Assembly (NCBI GenBank): GCA_965240325.2
Contig: OZ251254.1
Location: 372,001 to 436,000 of the forward strand
Length of the DNA: 64,000 nt
Source: Rebecca billardiae RCC1528
Taxonomy: Eukaryota; Haptophyta
Direction of reading: 5' to 3'
Of the stretch, positions 10,113-22,266 are shown piece after piece. The notes under the pieces are model-generated. The model did not search any database. It was not told the DNA's origin and worked only from the letters and a program-made list of their open reading frames with translations. The translations under genes were made by a program, and so were the position numbers. Positions within the stretch are counted from its first letter, which is position 1; each line of letters opens with the position of its first letter.

Positions 10113-11854
10113 TCACGCGCCGACGGCGGAGAACGTCCGGCGGCCCGCGCTCGCCAAGCGGCGCGCCTTAGTCCTGCCATCGGCGGCCTTATTGTGCCCA
10201 CCGCCTGTGAGCGGGCGCTTACGAGCCCCCTGCCGCGTGGCCTTGGCGTCACGCCCGGCAGCCATCACGGCGGGCCTTTGCGCTCCGTCGGCGCACGGCG
10301 TTGCGGGCGCGCCCGGCGCGACGACCTGCGCCCAGGCCGACAGCGCGTACGCGCGCTTCTCGAGGTGGGCCAGCCTCGGCAGCGTCCGCTTGCGCAGCAC
10401 GTGCAGCAGGCCCTGGCGCGCGCGCGAGTTGCGCTGCACCTCGCGCTCGGACGGGCGCACGACCTCATCATACTGCAGGGAAGGGCCGGCGGGCAGCGCC
10501 GGCGCGCCGGGCTGCAGCCGGTACCACTCCAGCAGCGGCTCGACGGGGCGCACCGCCTCGAGCGCGTTCACCACCGAGTCGAGGATCTTGCGCTCGGAGA
10601 ATTTCCACGTGATCACGCCGATTCTGCCGCCGTCGGACGAGATCATTTTGAACGCCGCGCGCATGCCGCGCGCCATCTCGCCAAACTCGTCGTTCAGGTG
10701 AACGCGCAGCGCTTGGAAGGTCATCTTGGCCGGGTGCATCTGCTGCCCCGAGCTCTCCCGCCCGCGCACCTGCGCCACCAGCTTGGCGAACGCCTTGGTC
10801 GTCCGCGGCAGCTCCCCCCGAGCGCGCGCGAGGCAAATGGCGTCTGCGATGCGGCGCGGCGCCGCGCCGCCAAAGCCTCCCGTCTCCTCGCCGAACTGGT
10901 CGATGATGCGCACGAGCTCGTCGCGGGGCACGCCGAGGAGGAACTCGTGGCACGGCACGCCCTTCGACGTGTCGAAGCGCAGGTCCAGGGGCCCGTCGGC
11001 CTCAGGTCGGAACCCTGCGCCACGCGAGTCGCGCGCAGACAGGCGGCCGCGGCGGCGAGTGTGAGAGAAAGAATGAACAACAAAACAAGGATGAGTGTGA
11101 TGGGCTGGGGCGCACTGAGTGCGCGCGCGCGCGCTCGCAGCGCGGCACGCTCGCTCCGGTGCGCAGGCAGGCGCGGCTCGGCACCTCTGCTCGTGTCGTT
11201 GAACTGGGGCGAGGAGATGCCGACGTCGAGCAGCACGCCCGCCACCGAGCCCGGCCGAACGCCCGCGCCCGCCAGCACCGAGCGCATGTCACTGAAGCGT
11301 GCGTGGTGCATCGTGAAGCGCGCGTCCTCGGCCGCGAGGTCGCGGCCCACCTTGACCGCCTCGGGGTCCATGTCGAAGGCGTGCAGCCGCCCCTCCGACC
11401 CCATGGCCGCGAGCATGGCCCGCGAGTGCCCGCCGCGCCCGAAGGTGCCGTCCACAAACGTCCCGGACGGGTCGGGCGCTACCAGCTTGGCCACCGTCTC
11501 CTCGCAGAGCGCGGGCAGGTGGAGGCCTGCGAAGCTCTCGCGGGGGGGCTGGCCGGCGTCCTCGGCGCTGTTGTTCGCGGCGTGCACGTAGATCATCCGC
11601 GGGCCGTAGTAGCTCCCGCTCCACGTGGTAGCCCGTTGCACCGCCGCCACGCTCTCAAACGTGATCCAAGCAAACCCCCGGCTCAGGTTGAGCCGTGGCG
11701 GTCGGATGATCTTGCCCGCCTTCTTGAAGAAGGCCGCGAGCTCGCCCGCCTTGGTGTCCTCGGGCAGGTTGCGGATGAAGATGTCGAAGCCCTTGTGCTC
11801 GGCCGCCACCCCTGACCCTTGGACTTGAGCCGCACCGCCTCGCTCCGCGGCCAT
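10113..11854 (-). CDS. rsmH-like: RRM-RsmH fusion: 16S-type rRNA m4C methyltransferase with N-terminal RNA-recognition motif
   Basis: Two-exon gene (11854-11185 and 11014-10113; 170-bp intron, phase 1) encoding 523 residues. RsmH/MraW enzymes use SAM to methylate the N4 of cytidine 1402 in bacterial and organellar small-subunit rRNA. Residues about 23-95 form an RRM (FDIFIRNLP as RNP2, SRGFAWITF as RNP1). The RsmH domain starts near 109 with VDGTFGRGGHS (134-144, SAM loop) and LLDVGISSPQFND (208-220). The splice joins TSRG to FRPEADGPLDLRFD, restoring the RsmH consensus, so the junction is well supported. RPVEPLLEWY near the end is followed by a basic, Lys/Arg-rich tail. Bacterial RsmH lacks the RRM. 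No clear transit peptide is visible, so whether it acts in plastid or mitochondrion is open. Confidence 0.9.
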
Positions 11855-12561
11855 GATGGATCCCGAGCTGATGCGCGTCGACTGCGCTGTCTACCCGGAC
11901 TGCCTCTTGTCAGGCCGGGGCGACGATGCGAGGACGAGTTGATGTTTTTTTAATCAAAACTGTTCACCGAGGACCACAGCAACTTCAAGCAAAGCGTCGC
12001 GGTCACCAGCAAGTGACCGACATTGACAAGTCATCGCAGTGACCAGTGTTCATCATCGTCAATCACGATCGGTCGTCGTCGTGCTGCTGCTGGGATCAGT
12101 GGCGCAGTGTCGGACACGCCGGAGTTTGGTCGCCGGTGGTGTGTTGTCTGGCGTGCGCCGTCAGCGGCGGTGGATAGATACAAAAAAAGATCGAGCAGGA
12201 GTATAGCGCCGTCAGCGGCGGCGTGCAGCGTCGCAGCACACGGCCGCAAAACACTCGCGCCGGCCGGCGGCGGCATGGCGCCGCCCACAGCTCGAGGCCG
12301 CCGCGGCGCGGCGCGCGAGTGTACGTCGCGCGAGATGTATGCGCGCGTGCCACCTCCGCGCCGGCGCACGCCGCGCCGGCTGCCTTGGCGGCGGCCGAGC
12401 CGCGAGGCGCGCATGCCACTGCGCCGCGGCTGGGCTCGGCGGCGGCTGCGGCGGCGCGCAAGCGGCCGCGGCCGCGCGGCGGCGCTGCCGGCGGGTGCGC
12501 AGACGAAGGGCGGGGGCGGAGGCGGCGGCTGAGGCTGAGGCGAGGGGTCGGGGGGTCGAGC
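11855..12561. other. Intergenic, no gene seen
   Basis: Separates the 3' end of eIF4G from the RsmH start (both on the minus strand). It becomes more GC-rich and repetitive towards eIF4G; two GTCAGCGGCGG copies lie near 12160-12220. Frames here are low-complexity. Confidence 0.5.
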
Positions 12562-15500
12562 CTACCCCTCCTCCTCCTCCTCCTCCTCCTCCTCCTCCTC
12601 CGCCTCGAGCTCCATGAAGAACTGGTTCAGCTTCATCAGCGCCTTGCCCTTGTCCGCCACAGCGTCGGCGTCGTCCTCGCGCCACGCGGTCAGCCCCTCC
12701 TCCGACACAACCTGCGCGGAAAGTCCGGTGGGAGCAGTCCGGTGGGAGCAGTCCGGTGGGAGCAGTCCGGTGGGAGCAGCCACGCGCGCGAGCACGCGGC
12801 ACGCGTGGACGCGGCACGCGTGGGTGTGAGTGTGTGCGGGCGTGGCCGCGGTGGTGTGCGCGTGCGCGTGCCACACCGCGCGCGGGGCGGTGCAGGGCGG
12901 CGGCGGCCCCGCGCGGCGCCGCCCGCCCCGCGGTCGCGCGCCCCCGCGCCCGCCGCGCGTCGGCGCGTCGGCGCGCGCGCCGCGCACATCTGAGTTGTAG
13001 AGTGCGATGAAGAGCGTCTTGATCAGGTCGTGCGGGAAGGCGTGGCGCAGTGCGAACGCGTGCACCGCGCGCAGCGCGCCGAGCTGCGTCTTAATCTGCG
13101 CGGCACGGGGCGGCCATGGCTTGTGAGCGCAGGCGCGCGGCGGCGGCGGTGGTGCCGCAGTGGGCGCGCCGCAGTGCCGCAGTGGGCGCGCGGCCGCGCG
13201 CGCGCGCGCGCACAAGGGAGTCCGTCTGCGGCTCCTTGTCGCCCCCGGTGAGCGCCTTGAGCAGGCCGAAGCGCGTGACGAGCTTCTTGCCGTGCGACTT
13301 GACCGCCGCCTCGGCCACAATCGCCGCCTCGCCCACCTCCGACTGCCAGTACTCAAGGACACACCGCCTGCGGTGCCGCGGTGGGCGCGCGGCGGCGCGG
13401 CGGCCGCGGTGGGCGCGCGGCGCGGGTGGCGGCGGCGACTGAGGCGCCGAGCGCGCGCGGAGAGGCGAGGCGGTGGGGTGCGCGGGCGGCGGGGGCGAGC
13501 GCGCGACGGCCCTCGCGCCAGCCCGGGCCCACTGCGGCGCGACGCCCTCCGCCGCCGCCAGCCGGGGTGCGGGCGCCGCGGTGGGCGCGGCGCGCGCGCG
13601 CGCGGGTGCCGCAGTGGGCGCGCGCGCGGGTGCCGCAGTGGGCGCGCGCCCGGTGCCGCAGTGGGCGCGCGCGCACATGGTGACAGTGCCCAGCTCGAGC
13701 GGCTCGAGACCGTCGGCCTCGCGGAAGGGGGCGAGCGCGGTGAGCAGCGTGGCGTCGTCCGCGCCGCTCGACAGCCCCGAGCGCAGTGCCGCCTCGCAGC
13801 CCTGCGCCGCCACAGCGTGGCACGGCGAGCGCGCGCGCGCGGCGCGGTGAGCGACGCCGGTGGGGCACAGGCGTGCGCGCGTGCGCACGCGCGCTCGCGC
13901 GCCGGGCGTGAGCGCAGTGGGCGCGCCGCCGCGCACGCACCGCAGCCGGATCAAGCCAGACGAGCCCCGCCTGCACGAGGAGCGCGCTGCTCGACTTCTC
14001 GCGGTCGGCGGGCGGCGCGAGCGGCGCGAGCTCCACGGCGGCCTCCGCCCACATCTTACGGACGGTACCCACATCTGTAACGGCCGGCGTAACGGCGAAA
14101 CGGTCGGGCGGCGGCACGGCGGCCGCGCGCCGGGCCGGCGGGGGCGACAGCGGGGCGCGGGGCGCGGGGGGCGAGTGTGAGGCGGGGCGGCGGCGCGGCA
14201 CACGCGCGCCGGGCGGGCGGCGGGGCGCGCGCACGCACGCCGCCGCGGCCGCGCCACCGCCGCGCGCGCACCGCCGCTGTCGCGCATCGCGCCCAAGCAC
14301 GCCCGCAGCAGCGCCAGTGCCTGCACTGAGCCCGTGGCTGCGTCTGGCAGCCCGGCGGCCGCCATCTTGGCGCAGAGGGTGGGCAGGGTGACGACCTTGG
14401 CCTGCGCGCGCGCGGCAGGGGGGAGGGCGGGGCGCGGGGCGGGGGGGGAGGCGTCATCGGCCTCGTGCGCGCACGCGGCTGCGCCATCCGCTGCGCCGTC
14501 CGCTGCGCCGTCCGCTGCGCCGACCGCTGCGCCGACCGCACTGACTGAACCCCGCGCGCGCAGCCGACCGCGCGCGCGCAGCCCGCCGACTCTGTCTGGC
14601 ACGCTCGCGCGGCGGCGGCGGCGGCGCGCGGCGCGCGGCGGTGACGGAGGCCGGCGCGCGCGCGGCGCTCACCAGCAGGGGCTTCGCGAGCAGCGCGGCG
14701 AGGTTCGCCCCGACGGCGGGCACGTCGATGGCGATATCCTCGAGCGCCTCAAGCTGCTCGGCCAAACCCGCCTCAAGCTCCGCGCCCCCCACGTGCCCGG
14801 CGTCGCAGAGCGCGGCGAGGGCCTCGCAGGTGCGCTGTCGCTCGGTCGGCGAGGCGTCTAGGCCCTTCTCCATGCTGCGGGCGCAGCAGAAAGCACACGC
14901 AAAAGGAATGAACACAAAAAACAGGAGAGCAAAACACAAAGCAGAATATGGAGAATGGAGCGAGCGGCAGGCGAGGGCGCGGCGGGGCGCGCACGGGGCG
15001 GGGCGCGGCCGGGGGGGGGCGGCCGAAGCGCGCAGCAGCAGCCGTCAGCAGCGCACACAGCACACCGCGCGCGCCGGCACCGCGCCGCCGCGGCCGCGCG
15101 CCGCGCGCCGCGCGCCGCCACCGCGCCCCCGCCGCCCCCGCGGCGTACGCACCAGAGCTGAACAAGGGCTGACGCGAGCGCGGCCCTGCTCTGCGCCTTG
15201 GGCGCATCCTCAGAGACGCACGCGCGCAGCTCGGCGAGGTCGGCGGTCGAGATGTACTCCTGCAAGGCGCCGTTCAACCGCCGCTCGAGCTGGGACGGCG
15301 CGGCGGCGGCGGCGGGCAGGCGGCATCGGCGAGGCGGGCGGCGGCGCGGGCGGCGGCAGCGGCGGGGCAGGGGCGGGGCGCGCGCGGGGGCGGCGGCGCG
15401 GCGGTGAGCGCGCGCACGACGCGCGCAGAGTGCTTTCGCGCGCGCCACCCGCAAGCCGGCTCGGCGCGTGCGGCCGCGCGCGCGCGCGCGCGCACACACA

Positions 15501-18500
15501 CACCTGCTCGGCTGTGAGCTTGGGAGCGGCCGCGGGCGCGGCCGGCGCGCCGCCGTCCGCGCCGCCGCCGCCGCCGCCGCCGCGCCCGCCAGCGCCGCCG
15601 GCGGCGGGTCCGCCGCGCCCGCCGCCGCCACCCTTGGCGCCCGACCAGCCGCCGCCCGGCCCGAGCTTGACCTGCGGCCCAAGCCGCACGTCCTCGCCGC
15701 CGCCGCCGCCGCTAGCCGTGCGCGGGTCGCGCGTCATCCCGCGCCCGCCGCCGCCCGGTCTGTTCCAGTCGCCGTCGGCGCCGCCCGGCGGCGCGCGCGC
15801 GCCCGCGCCCGCCACGGCCTGGCGGCCCGTCTGCGGCAGGTGGGAGCGGACGTCGCCCGAGCCGCCGCGCAGCATCTGCCGGTCTTCGTGGTCGCCGCCG
15901 CCGCCGCGCGTCGGCCCCGGCGGCGGCCCCGGCCCGCCGCGCCGGCCGCCGCCGCGCGACATCGCCTGCTGCGCCGAGATCTCCGCTTGTCGCTCCTCCT
16001 CCGCCGCCTCCCTGTGGACCTCTGCAAGCGTCTTTGCCTGCTGCGTCGTCGCGGCGAGCGCGCCCTTCACCTGCGAGCGGCGCGACGCGCGGCGAGGCGG
16101 CGGCGGGGGCGCGTGTGAGCGAGCGCTGTGCGCACGCGCGCGGCCGCGGAGCACGCGCGCCGGCCCCCGCGGCGCGTCGGCGGCGCCCGTCTCGGCGGCG
16201 CCGCGTGTCCGCGCGACCGACCGCGCGCGTGGGTTGCAAACCCTAACCCTAACCCTAACCCTAACCCTAACCCTAACCCTAACCCAAGCCCTCGCCCTCG
16301 CTCGGCGGCGGCGGCGGCGCGTGCCCGCGCACGCGCGGGCGGCGCGCGCGCAACCGCCAGCGCGCCAGACAAGCCACCACAGCCCGACCCACCCTAACCC
16401 TAACCCTAACCACACACACAACACACATGCGCATGTGCGAGTGCATGCCCACACGCGAACGAGGCGTCGAATGGCAGGCGGCGCGCGCACCTGCCACTTG
16501 GCCTTGCGCAGCTCGATCACGTCGAGCAGCATGAAGCGCAGCCGCGACGGCAGGCCCTTGGGCGGCGAGGCCAGCTCGGCCATGCGCACGAAATACTCGT
16601 TGACGTGTGCGCGCGCGCGGTCGTTGTCGATGTGCTTGCCGATGGTCATGAGCAGCCGGCAGAGGCACTCCACCTGCGGCGTGTGCGCGCGCGCGTGCGT
16701 GTGCGTGCGTGTGCCGGCAGAGGCGTGTGGCGCGTGCGGGGAGCCGCTGTGAGCGCGCAGGGTGGCACGCGGCTGCGGTGGTGTGCTGCCGACCGCATGG
16801 ACCCGCCCCTAACCCTAACCCTACCCTAACCCTAACCCTACCACCCTACCACCCTAAAACCCTCCCCGCCCCTCCCCTCCCACCGAGCACCCCGCGCGCG
16901 CCCACCGCCCACCCTGTCCGCCCGCGCGCGCAACCCCCGCCTAGCCCTCGCCCTAGCCCAGCCCTAGCCCTAGGGGTAGGGGTAGGGGTAGGGGTAGGGG
17001 TAGGGGTAGGGGCAGTAAGTAGCGCACCTCCTCCTCGTTGGGCGCGTCCGCGTCGCCCAGCAGCTTGATCAGACACTCGTGCATGATCTTCTCCGTGAGC
17101 ATCTTCTTCTTGTACAGCTCGCCTGCACGGCGGCACGCGCGCGGCGCGGGCGCACGCTCAGCGGGCTGCGTGGGTGGGCAAGCAGGATGCGGGCGCGGCG
17201 CGCCGCGCCGCTGCGCCGGCGCTTGGAGGGGGCGCGCGCAGGCGGCGCGCCGCGCCGCGCCGCACCGATGAAGCGGATGTTGCCGAGCGCGCGCTTCTTC
17301 GCGGCGGCGACGGCGGCGGTGGCCGCGCGGTCGTCCATCCCGCTCGTGTCGAGCATCTTCTCCGCCTCGAACTCCTCCTGGCACCGGTTGAGCAGCAGCC
17401 GCTTGAACGTAATCGGCTTGCCCTTCGGGTCGGCGGAATTCGGGAACTCGGGAAAGCGCTCGGCGCCCGAGACGCAGAGGTCGGCGTACACGGAGCCGAA
17501 GGCGGGCTCGGTGAGCGCCTTGTCGAAGATCAGCTTGATCACGAGCGCGAGGTCCGCCGCCGACTCCACCGCCATCGCGCAGAACTTGTCCCGGATCGCG
17601 TCGAATTTCTCCGGCGTGATCTTGTTCAGGAATCCGGCGGTCTCGCGCTGCAGCACCGACGCGACGACCTTCTCGCCCGGCTTCCAGCGGTTCTCGGAGA
17701 GCTTGAGCGGCTCGACGGGGCCGGTGATGAGCGGGCGCTGCCCGCCGCGCCCGCCGCGCCCGCCGCGCCGGTCGCCGCCGCGCCGGTCGCCGCCCCGCTC
17801 CGTGCCGCCGCGCGAAGGGTCGTAACCGCCCATGTAGCCGGAACGAACAGGGCCGTCCCCGTTGCCCGCGGGCCCGCCGCGGCCGCCGCCCGGCGGCGGG
17901 CGGCCGCCGCCGGCCCACTCGGCGCCGGCGGCGGCGCCGCCGCCGCCGCCGCGCGAGCGCCCGCCGTCGGCGCGCCCGCCCCCGCCGCGCTCGCCGCCGC
18001 GCCCCGCGCCGCCGCCCGCCGGCGCCGCCACCTCGACGATCGAGCCGAGCATCTCCGGCAGAGACGAGGGTCGGTCGGTGAACGCGGGCGCGAACGCCTG
18101 CAGGAAGGCGAGCGGGTAGCAGCGCTTGCCGCCAGCGCCGGCGTACGGCAGCGGCAGCGGCGCGGCCGCGCCGCCCGCCCCGCCGCCGCTCAGCCCGGGC
18201 GGCGGCGCCGCCGCCGCCGCGGCGAATGACGGCTTGGCTGAGGACGCCGCGGCCGCGGCGGCCGCGGCCGCGGCCGTATCGTCGGCGCGGTCGACGGCGG
18301 CCTCCCAGTCCTCCTCGTCGTCGTCGCCGCCGGTGCCGGCGGGCGCGGGCGTGGCGGACGCCGCGGTGGGCGCGCTCGCACCCGCCGCGGGCGCGGCGGG
18401 CGCGGCCGGCGCCGGCGTCGGCGTGGGCGCGGGCGCGGCGGGCGCCGGCGTCGGCGTCGGCGCGGCGGCGGCGCCCGCCGCGGGCGCGCTCGGCGGCGCG

Positions 18501-18787
18501 GCGCTCGGCGTGGGCGTCGGCGCGGCGGGCGCGGCGGGCGTCGGCGCGGTCGGCGCAGCCGGCGCGGCGGGCGTCGGCGCGGCCGGCGCGCTCGGCGCCG
18601 CCGCCACCGCCGGCTTCGGCGGCGGGACAGCCGCCGCAGCCGCCGAGGGCGGCGCGGTGCCGTCCCGTCTCACGCCGCCGGCCGCGCCGCCGGCCGCCGC
18701 CGCGGCGGGCTTCGGCGGGGCGGGCGCCTGCGCGGCGGCGGCGGCGGCGAAGCTCATCGGCGGCTTGCGCTCGCCCGCCGCGCCCGC

Positions 18788-18818
<31 letters not shown>

Positions 18819-19711
18819 TGCGTCGGCCGTGGCGCGGCGGGCTGCGCGCCTGGCGCAGTCGGCTGCGCGGCCGGCGGCTGCTGCGGCGGCTGCGCCGTCG
18901 CAGGCTTGCCCTGCTGCGCAGCAGCGGCCTGCTGCGCCTGCGCGGCGGCGGCGGCGGCGGCGGAGGGCGTGCCGCCGCGCCGCACCATGAACATCCCACC
19001 GCCGTCACCGCCGCCGCCCGCCACCGCCGCCGCGGCGGTCGGCGGCATCGGCAGCGCCTGCGTGGCTCCAGGCACGGGCAACCCGCCGCCCGCGCCGCCC
19101 GCGCCGCCGCCAGACACCTTCGGCACGCCGAACATGCCGCCGCCCGCGGGCATCGGGCGCGCGGCGGGCGGCGCGCTCGGCGGCGCGCCCGGCTTGGGCG
19201 CTCCCGCCGCCACCACCGCCGCCGCGCTGCTCGCCGGCGGCGGCGCCGCGCCCGCCGCGCCCGCCACGGCCGCGCCGCCCGCCGCCGGCCCGCCGCCGGG
19301 CGCCGGCGGCGCGCCCGAGGCGGCGGCGGCGGCGGCGGCGGCGGCGGCAGCCGCCGCCGCGCCGCCCGCGCCCGGCACGTACGGCGGCGCCGCCGCCGCG
19401 CCGCCCGGCGCGCCGCCGCCAGCCCTCGCCGCGCCCGCCGGCAGCGCGCCCGCGGGCGGCGCCGCGCCGCCCGGAGTCGCCAGCGTCGGCGGCGTGCCCT
19501 GGCCAAGCCGCGCCGCCTCTTCGCGCGCCTTGGCGGCGGCGTGCTCCTTCTGCTTCGCCGCCTGCACCGCCGCCACCGCCTTGTCCTCTTCGCGCACCTT
19601 CACCTCCTCGTTCGAGTTCGGGTCGATGATCTTAATCGCCGAGCTCTTTGGCCGCTCGACGCCGGCAGGCAGCGGCCGCGCCGGCGTGCCCGCCGCCGAG
19701 CCGGCGCCACT

Positions 19712-19751
<40 letters not shown>

Positions 19752-21056
19752 CCGCCGTCCATCCCGGCGCCGCCGGCGCCGCCGGGGCCGCCGCCCGCGC
19801 CGGAGGTGGGCGGCGCGCCCGGCCCGCCGCCGCTCAGCGGCGGCCCGCCGCCACCGCCGTACGGCGGCGGCGCCGAGCCGAGGCCGTACCCGCCCATCCC
19901 AGGCTGTGCCGGCCGCGCGCCGGCGCCAAACGGCATGCCTCCCATTGTCATCGCGCCCGGGGCGAGCGGCGCGCCGGCGGCGCCGGGCGGGCCCATGCCG
20001 CCCGGCCCGCCCATGCCGTGGTAGCTGCGCATCTGCTGCTGCAGCAGCGCCGCCTGGTACTGCTGCAGCTGCGCGGGCGTCAGCTGGGGCCCGGTGGCAA
20101 AGCCCCGACCTGGGAAGCCTGCGCCCATAGGCGGGTACATTCCGGGTACGGCGCCGGGCATCGTGGGCACCGCGCCGCCCGGCCCGCCCGGGCTCTGCGC
20201 GCCGGGCTTGCCGCCCGCCGACGGCGCGGCGGGGTGCCCGCCCGCGCCCGCCGCGGCCGCGCCACCGCCAGGTCTGCCGCCGCCGCCGCCGCCGCCGCCG
20301 CCACCTGCGCGACGGCGCGAGCGGCGGGCGCGGGCGCGCGCGCGGAGAGACAGCGGGCGCGAGGGCGGGCGAGCGCGCAGGCCGCGTGAGCACGCGGACG
20401 CGCCACGGGGGCATGCGGACCGCGGCGGGCAGGCGCGGGCTGCAGCACAGCACCGCGCCGCCGCCGCAAGCGCGCAGGGCGGCGCGCGGGCAGGCGGCCG
20501 CGTGCGGCGGCGAATCGTTGCGCACCGCGCCGCATCCGCACGCCCGGCCCGCGCCCACCCGCCCAGCTGAACGCCCGCAGCTGAACGCCCGCGCACGCGC
20601 TCGCATAGCACCGCCGCATCGCCGCGCGGCGCGGCACGGCGCGACACGGCGCGGCGCGCACCCGCGGCGCCGCTAGACTTGGGGCCACCGTCGGCGGCCG
20701 CGCCGCCGCCGCCGCCACCGCTACGCCGCGCGCCGCCCCTGCGCACGCGGCACGCACGCACGCGCACGCACGCACGCGCACGCACGCACGCCCAGCGTGC
20801 CCCGGCGCAGGCCCGCCAGAGCGCGCCGCACGCGCCACCCGACAAGAGGCGCGTCAGTACAGGCGGGGATCCCACGCCCGCCCGCGCGTGCGCGCGCGCG
20901 CGCGCGGCGGGCGCTGCGAGGCGGCCCGGCGCGGCGCGCGCACACGGCCGGGTGGCCGTGTGGTGCGGGCGCGTGGCCCGTCGAGCGCGCGGCGCAGGCG
21001 CGAGCGCGCACGATCGGCCACGCTGTGCTCCACTCCCATCAGGCACTGGCTGGCGC

Positions 21057-21088
<32 letters not shown>

Positions 21089-21223
21089 GCGCCCCTTGGC
21101 GCCCTGCTGCGCAGGCGGCAGGGGCGGCTGCTGCGGCGCACCCGCTGCGCCCTGCGCCGCGGGCTGGGCCGGCGGTGCGCCGCCCTCCGCCTTGGGTTGG
21201 TTGCTCGCGTTATTCGCACTCAT
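12562..21223 (-). CDS. EIF4G: Translation initiation factor eIF4G (MIF4G, MA3 and W2 domains), 14 exons
   Basis: Scaffold of the cap-binding complex, linking eIF4E, eIF4A and the 40S ribosome. Exons (minus strand): 21223-21012, 20738-20662, 20304-17266, 17122-17028, 16673-16491, 16070-15504, 15289-15153, 14874-14673, 14401-14272, 14074-13941, 13801-13677, 13367-13214, 13095-12988, 12711-12562. All phases agree and give 1,770 residues. After a Gly/Ala/Pro-rich N-terminus with SSAIKIIDPNSNEEV, the eIF4E-binding site is KRCYPLAFLQAF, then ENRWKPGE and a MIF4G domain (FLNKITPEKFDAIRDKF, IKLIFDKALTEPAFGSVYAD, to ELRKAKWQ). An RG-rich linker leads to MA3 (CMEKGLDASPT, DVGTVRKMW) and a C-terminal W2 domain (VLEYWQSEVGE, VVSEEGLTAW, FFMELEAEEEE). 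Plant eIF4G usually lacks W2. The MIF4G exons and phases are firm; the first two small exons are less certain. Confidence 0.9.
12727..12779. repeat. 14-bp tandem repeat in eIF4G intron
   Basis: About four copies of GGTGGGAGCAGTCC in direct tandem within the last intron (12987-12712). Confidence 0.9.
13150..13676 (-). repeat. Recurrent GC motif in three eIF4G introns
   Basis: The sequence GTGCCGCAGTGGGCGCG (plus strand), or one-base variants, recurs about nine times: two copies near 13150-13190, near 13373, 13403 and 13575, three close copies at 13608-13670, and a truncated one near 13911. All lie in introns (13213-13096, 13676-13368, 13940-13802) and none in exons. Confidence 0.8.
16241..16284 (+). 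repeat. Telomere-type (CCCTAA)n array in eIF4G intron
   Basis: Seven near-perfect CCCTAA units on the plus strand (TTAGGG in the sense of the gene) inside the 420-bp intron 16490-16071. A second short array lies in the same intron at 16391-16411. Confidence 0.95.
16807..17012. repeat. Telomere-like arrays of both orientations in eIF4G intron
   Basis: Intron 17027-16674 holds degenerate CCCTAA/CCCTA units at about 16807-16855 and, in the opposite orientation, a clean TAGGGG array at about 16970-17012 next to the donor site. The two facing arrays could pair with one another in the transcript. Confidence 0.9.
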
Positions 21224-22266
21224 GCGCCGTGCCCGTCGCTGCTGCGTGCACACGGCTCGGTTCTGACCAAGTCGCCGCGTCCGCCAGAGAGCCACGCGCT
21301 TGCGTCCATCATTGGCCCCAGGCTGCAGTCCGGTGCTGCAGACCTGCGTCACTCCGGTGTCGCGGATACGGTTGGCGCGGGATTGCAGATTCTTCGGGCA
21401 GCCGGCGGCGCTCGCGTCCTTCGCCGCCGAACATGCCGTGTTGCTCCCGGATCGGGGCATCGAGAAAAGGAGGCCCTTCATTTCCGCGGGGTCAGGGGTT
21501 CGCGCCGGGCGGGCGTCACCGTCGACCCGGCGCTGCCGGTCACACGCCCACGCACGCGCAACGGGCGTGCGCGCTGCACGCGCTGGGGCCCATCGGGCGG
21601 AAGAGTACCGCGCGCTGTGTGCGCATCGCCGCCACCGCCCGGCGTGCTCTGCGCATGCTCTTTCGCTCCGGACAACGGATGGCCGCGGCGGCAGTGTGCT
21701 GCGATGACGAGTGCAACAACCGGCATGGCCGTGCGCGCCTCACACACGGACGCGGCGGGCTCGTGGCCGTGCAGGTACGCCGTGTCGGACCATGTATCTC
21801 GGTACCGCTCGGCGCAGCCCTCTTCCCATCGAGCCCCGCCTAGCGCTACCATCGGACAAAAGCGCGTCCGCGGGGCCGGCTACCCGGGTGGCAGTGGCTA
21901 CCGCCTTCCGGGGCGCTGGCCGTCCAAATGGCCAGGCCCCAGTGGCATGCGCGGCGTGGAGGCGTCAGCAGGCAGCAGGATCAGACGAGATAGCAGTAGC
22001 CAGTGCTGACGAATCGGCGAGGCCCCCGGAGCTGGCCTGCATCGGCAGCCAGGGCGCGGGGTGCGGAACGACCGCCATCGTAATGAGTCTGAGTAGTACA
22101 CGCCTTTAACCAAGTATGCACGTTAAATCATAGTAAACTGTAGTAGTAGGCAGTTTGGAGGATGCTCTTCCAGATGCCGCGCTGAGCCGCGTGAAAGGAA
22201 GAGCAGCGAAGGACTGGTGCCGCCTCGCGAGGTCGCGTCATCAACGAACGCGTCGGCCGCGGGAGC
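21224..22266. other. Divergent intergenic region, no gene seen
   Basis: About 1.04 kb between the divergent starts of eIF4G and the VTT protein gene. The minus-strand frame stays open upstream of the eIF4G ATG to 21481, but the DNA there is less GC-rich and I treat it as 5' UTR or promoter. No RNA gene recognised. Confidence 0.5.

Noticed and set aside
18126-20024. A 632-codon open frame on the plus strand
   Set aside because: Antisense to the Gly/Ala/Pro-rich part of eIF4G; its composition is the mirror of (GGC/GCC)n codons and no domain is present.
17069-21481. A single uninterrupted 1,470-codon minus-strand frame as the eIF4G N-terminal gene model
   Set aside because: It runs through two probable introns whose donors and acceptors agree in phase, and through its 3' border into intron sequence; its first 86 codons precede the best start and lie in less GC-rich DNA.
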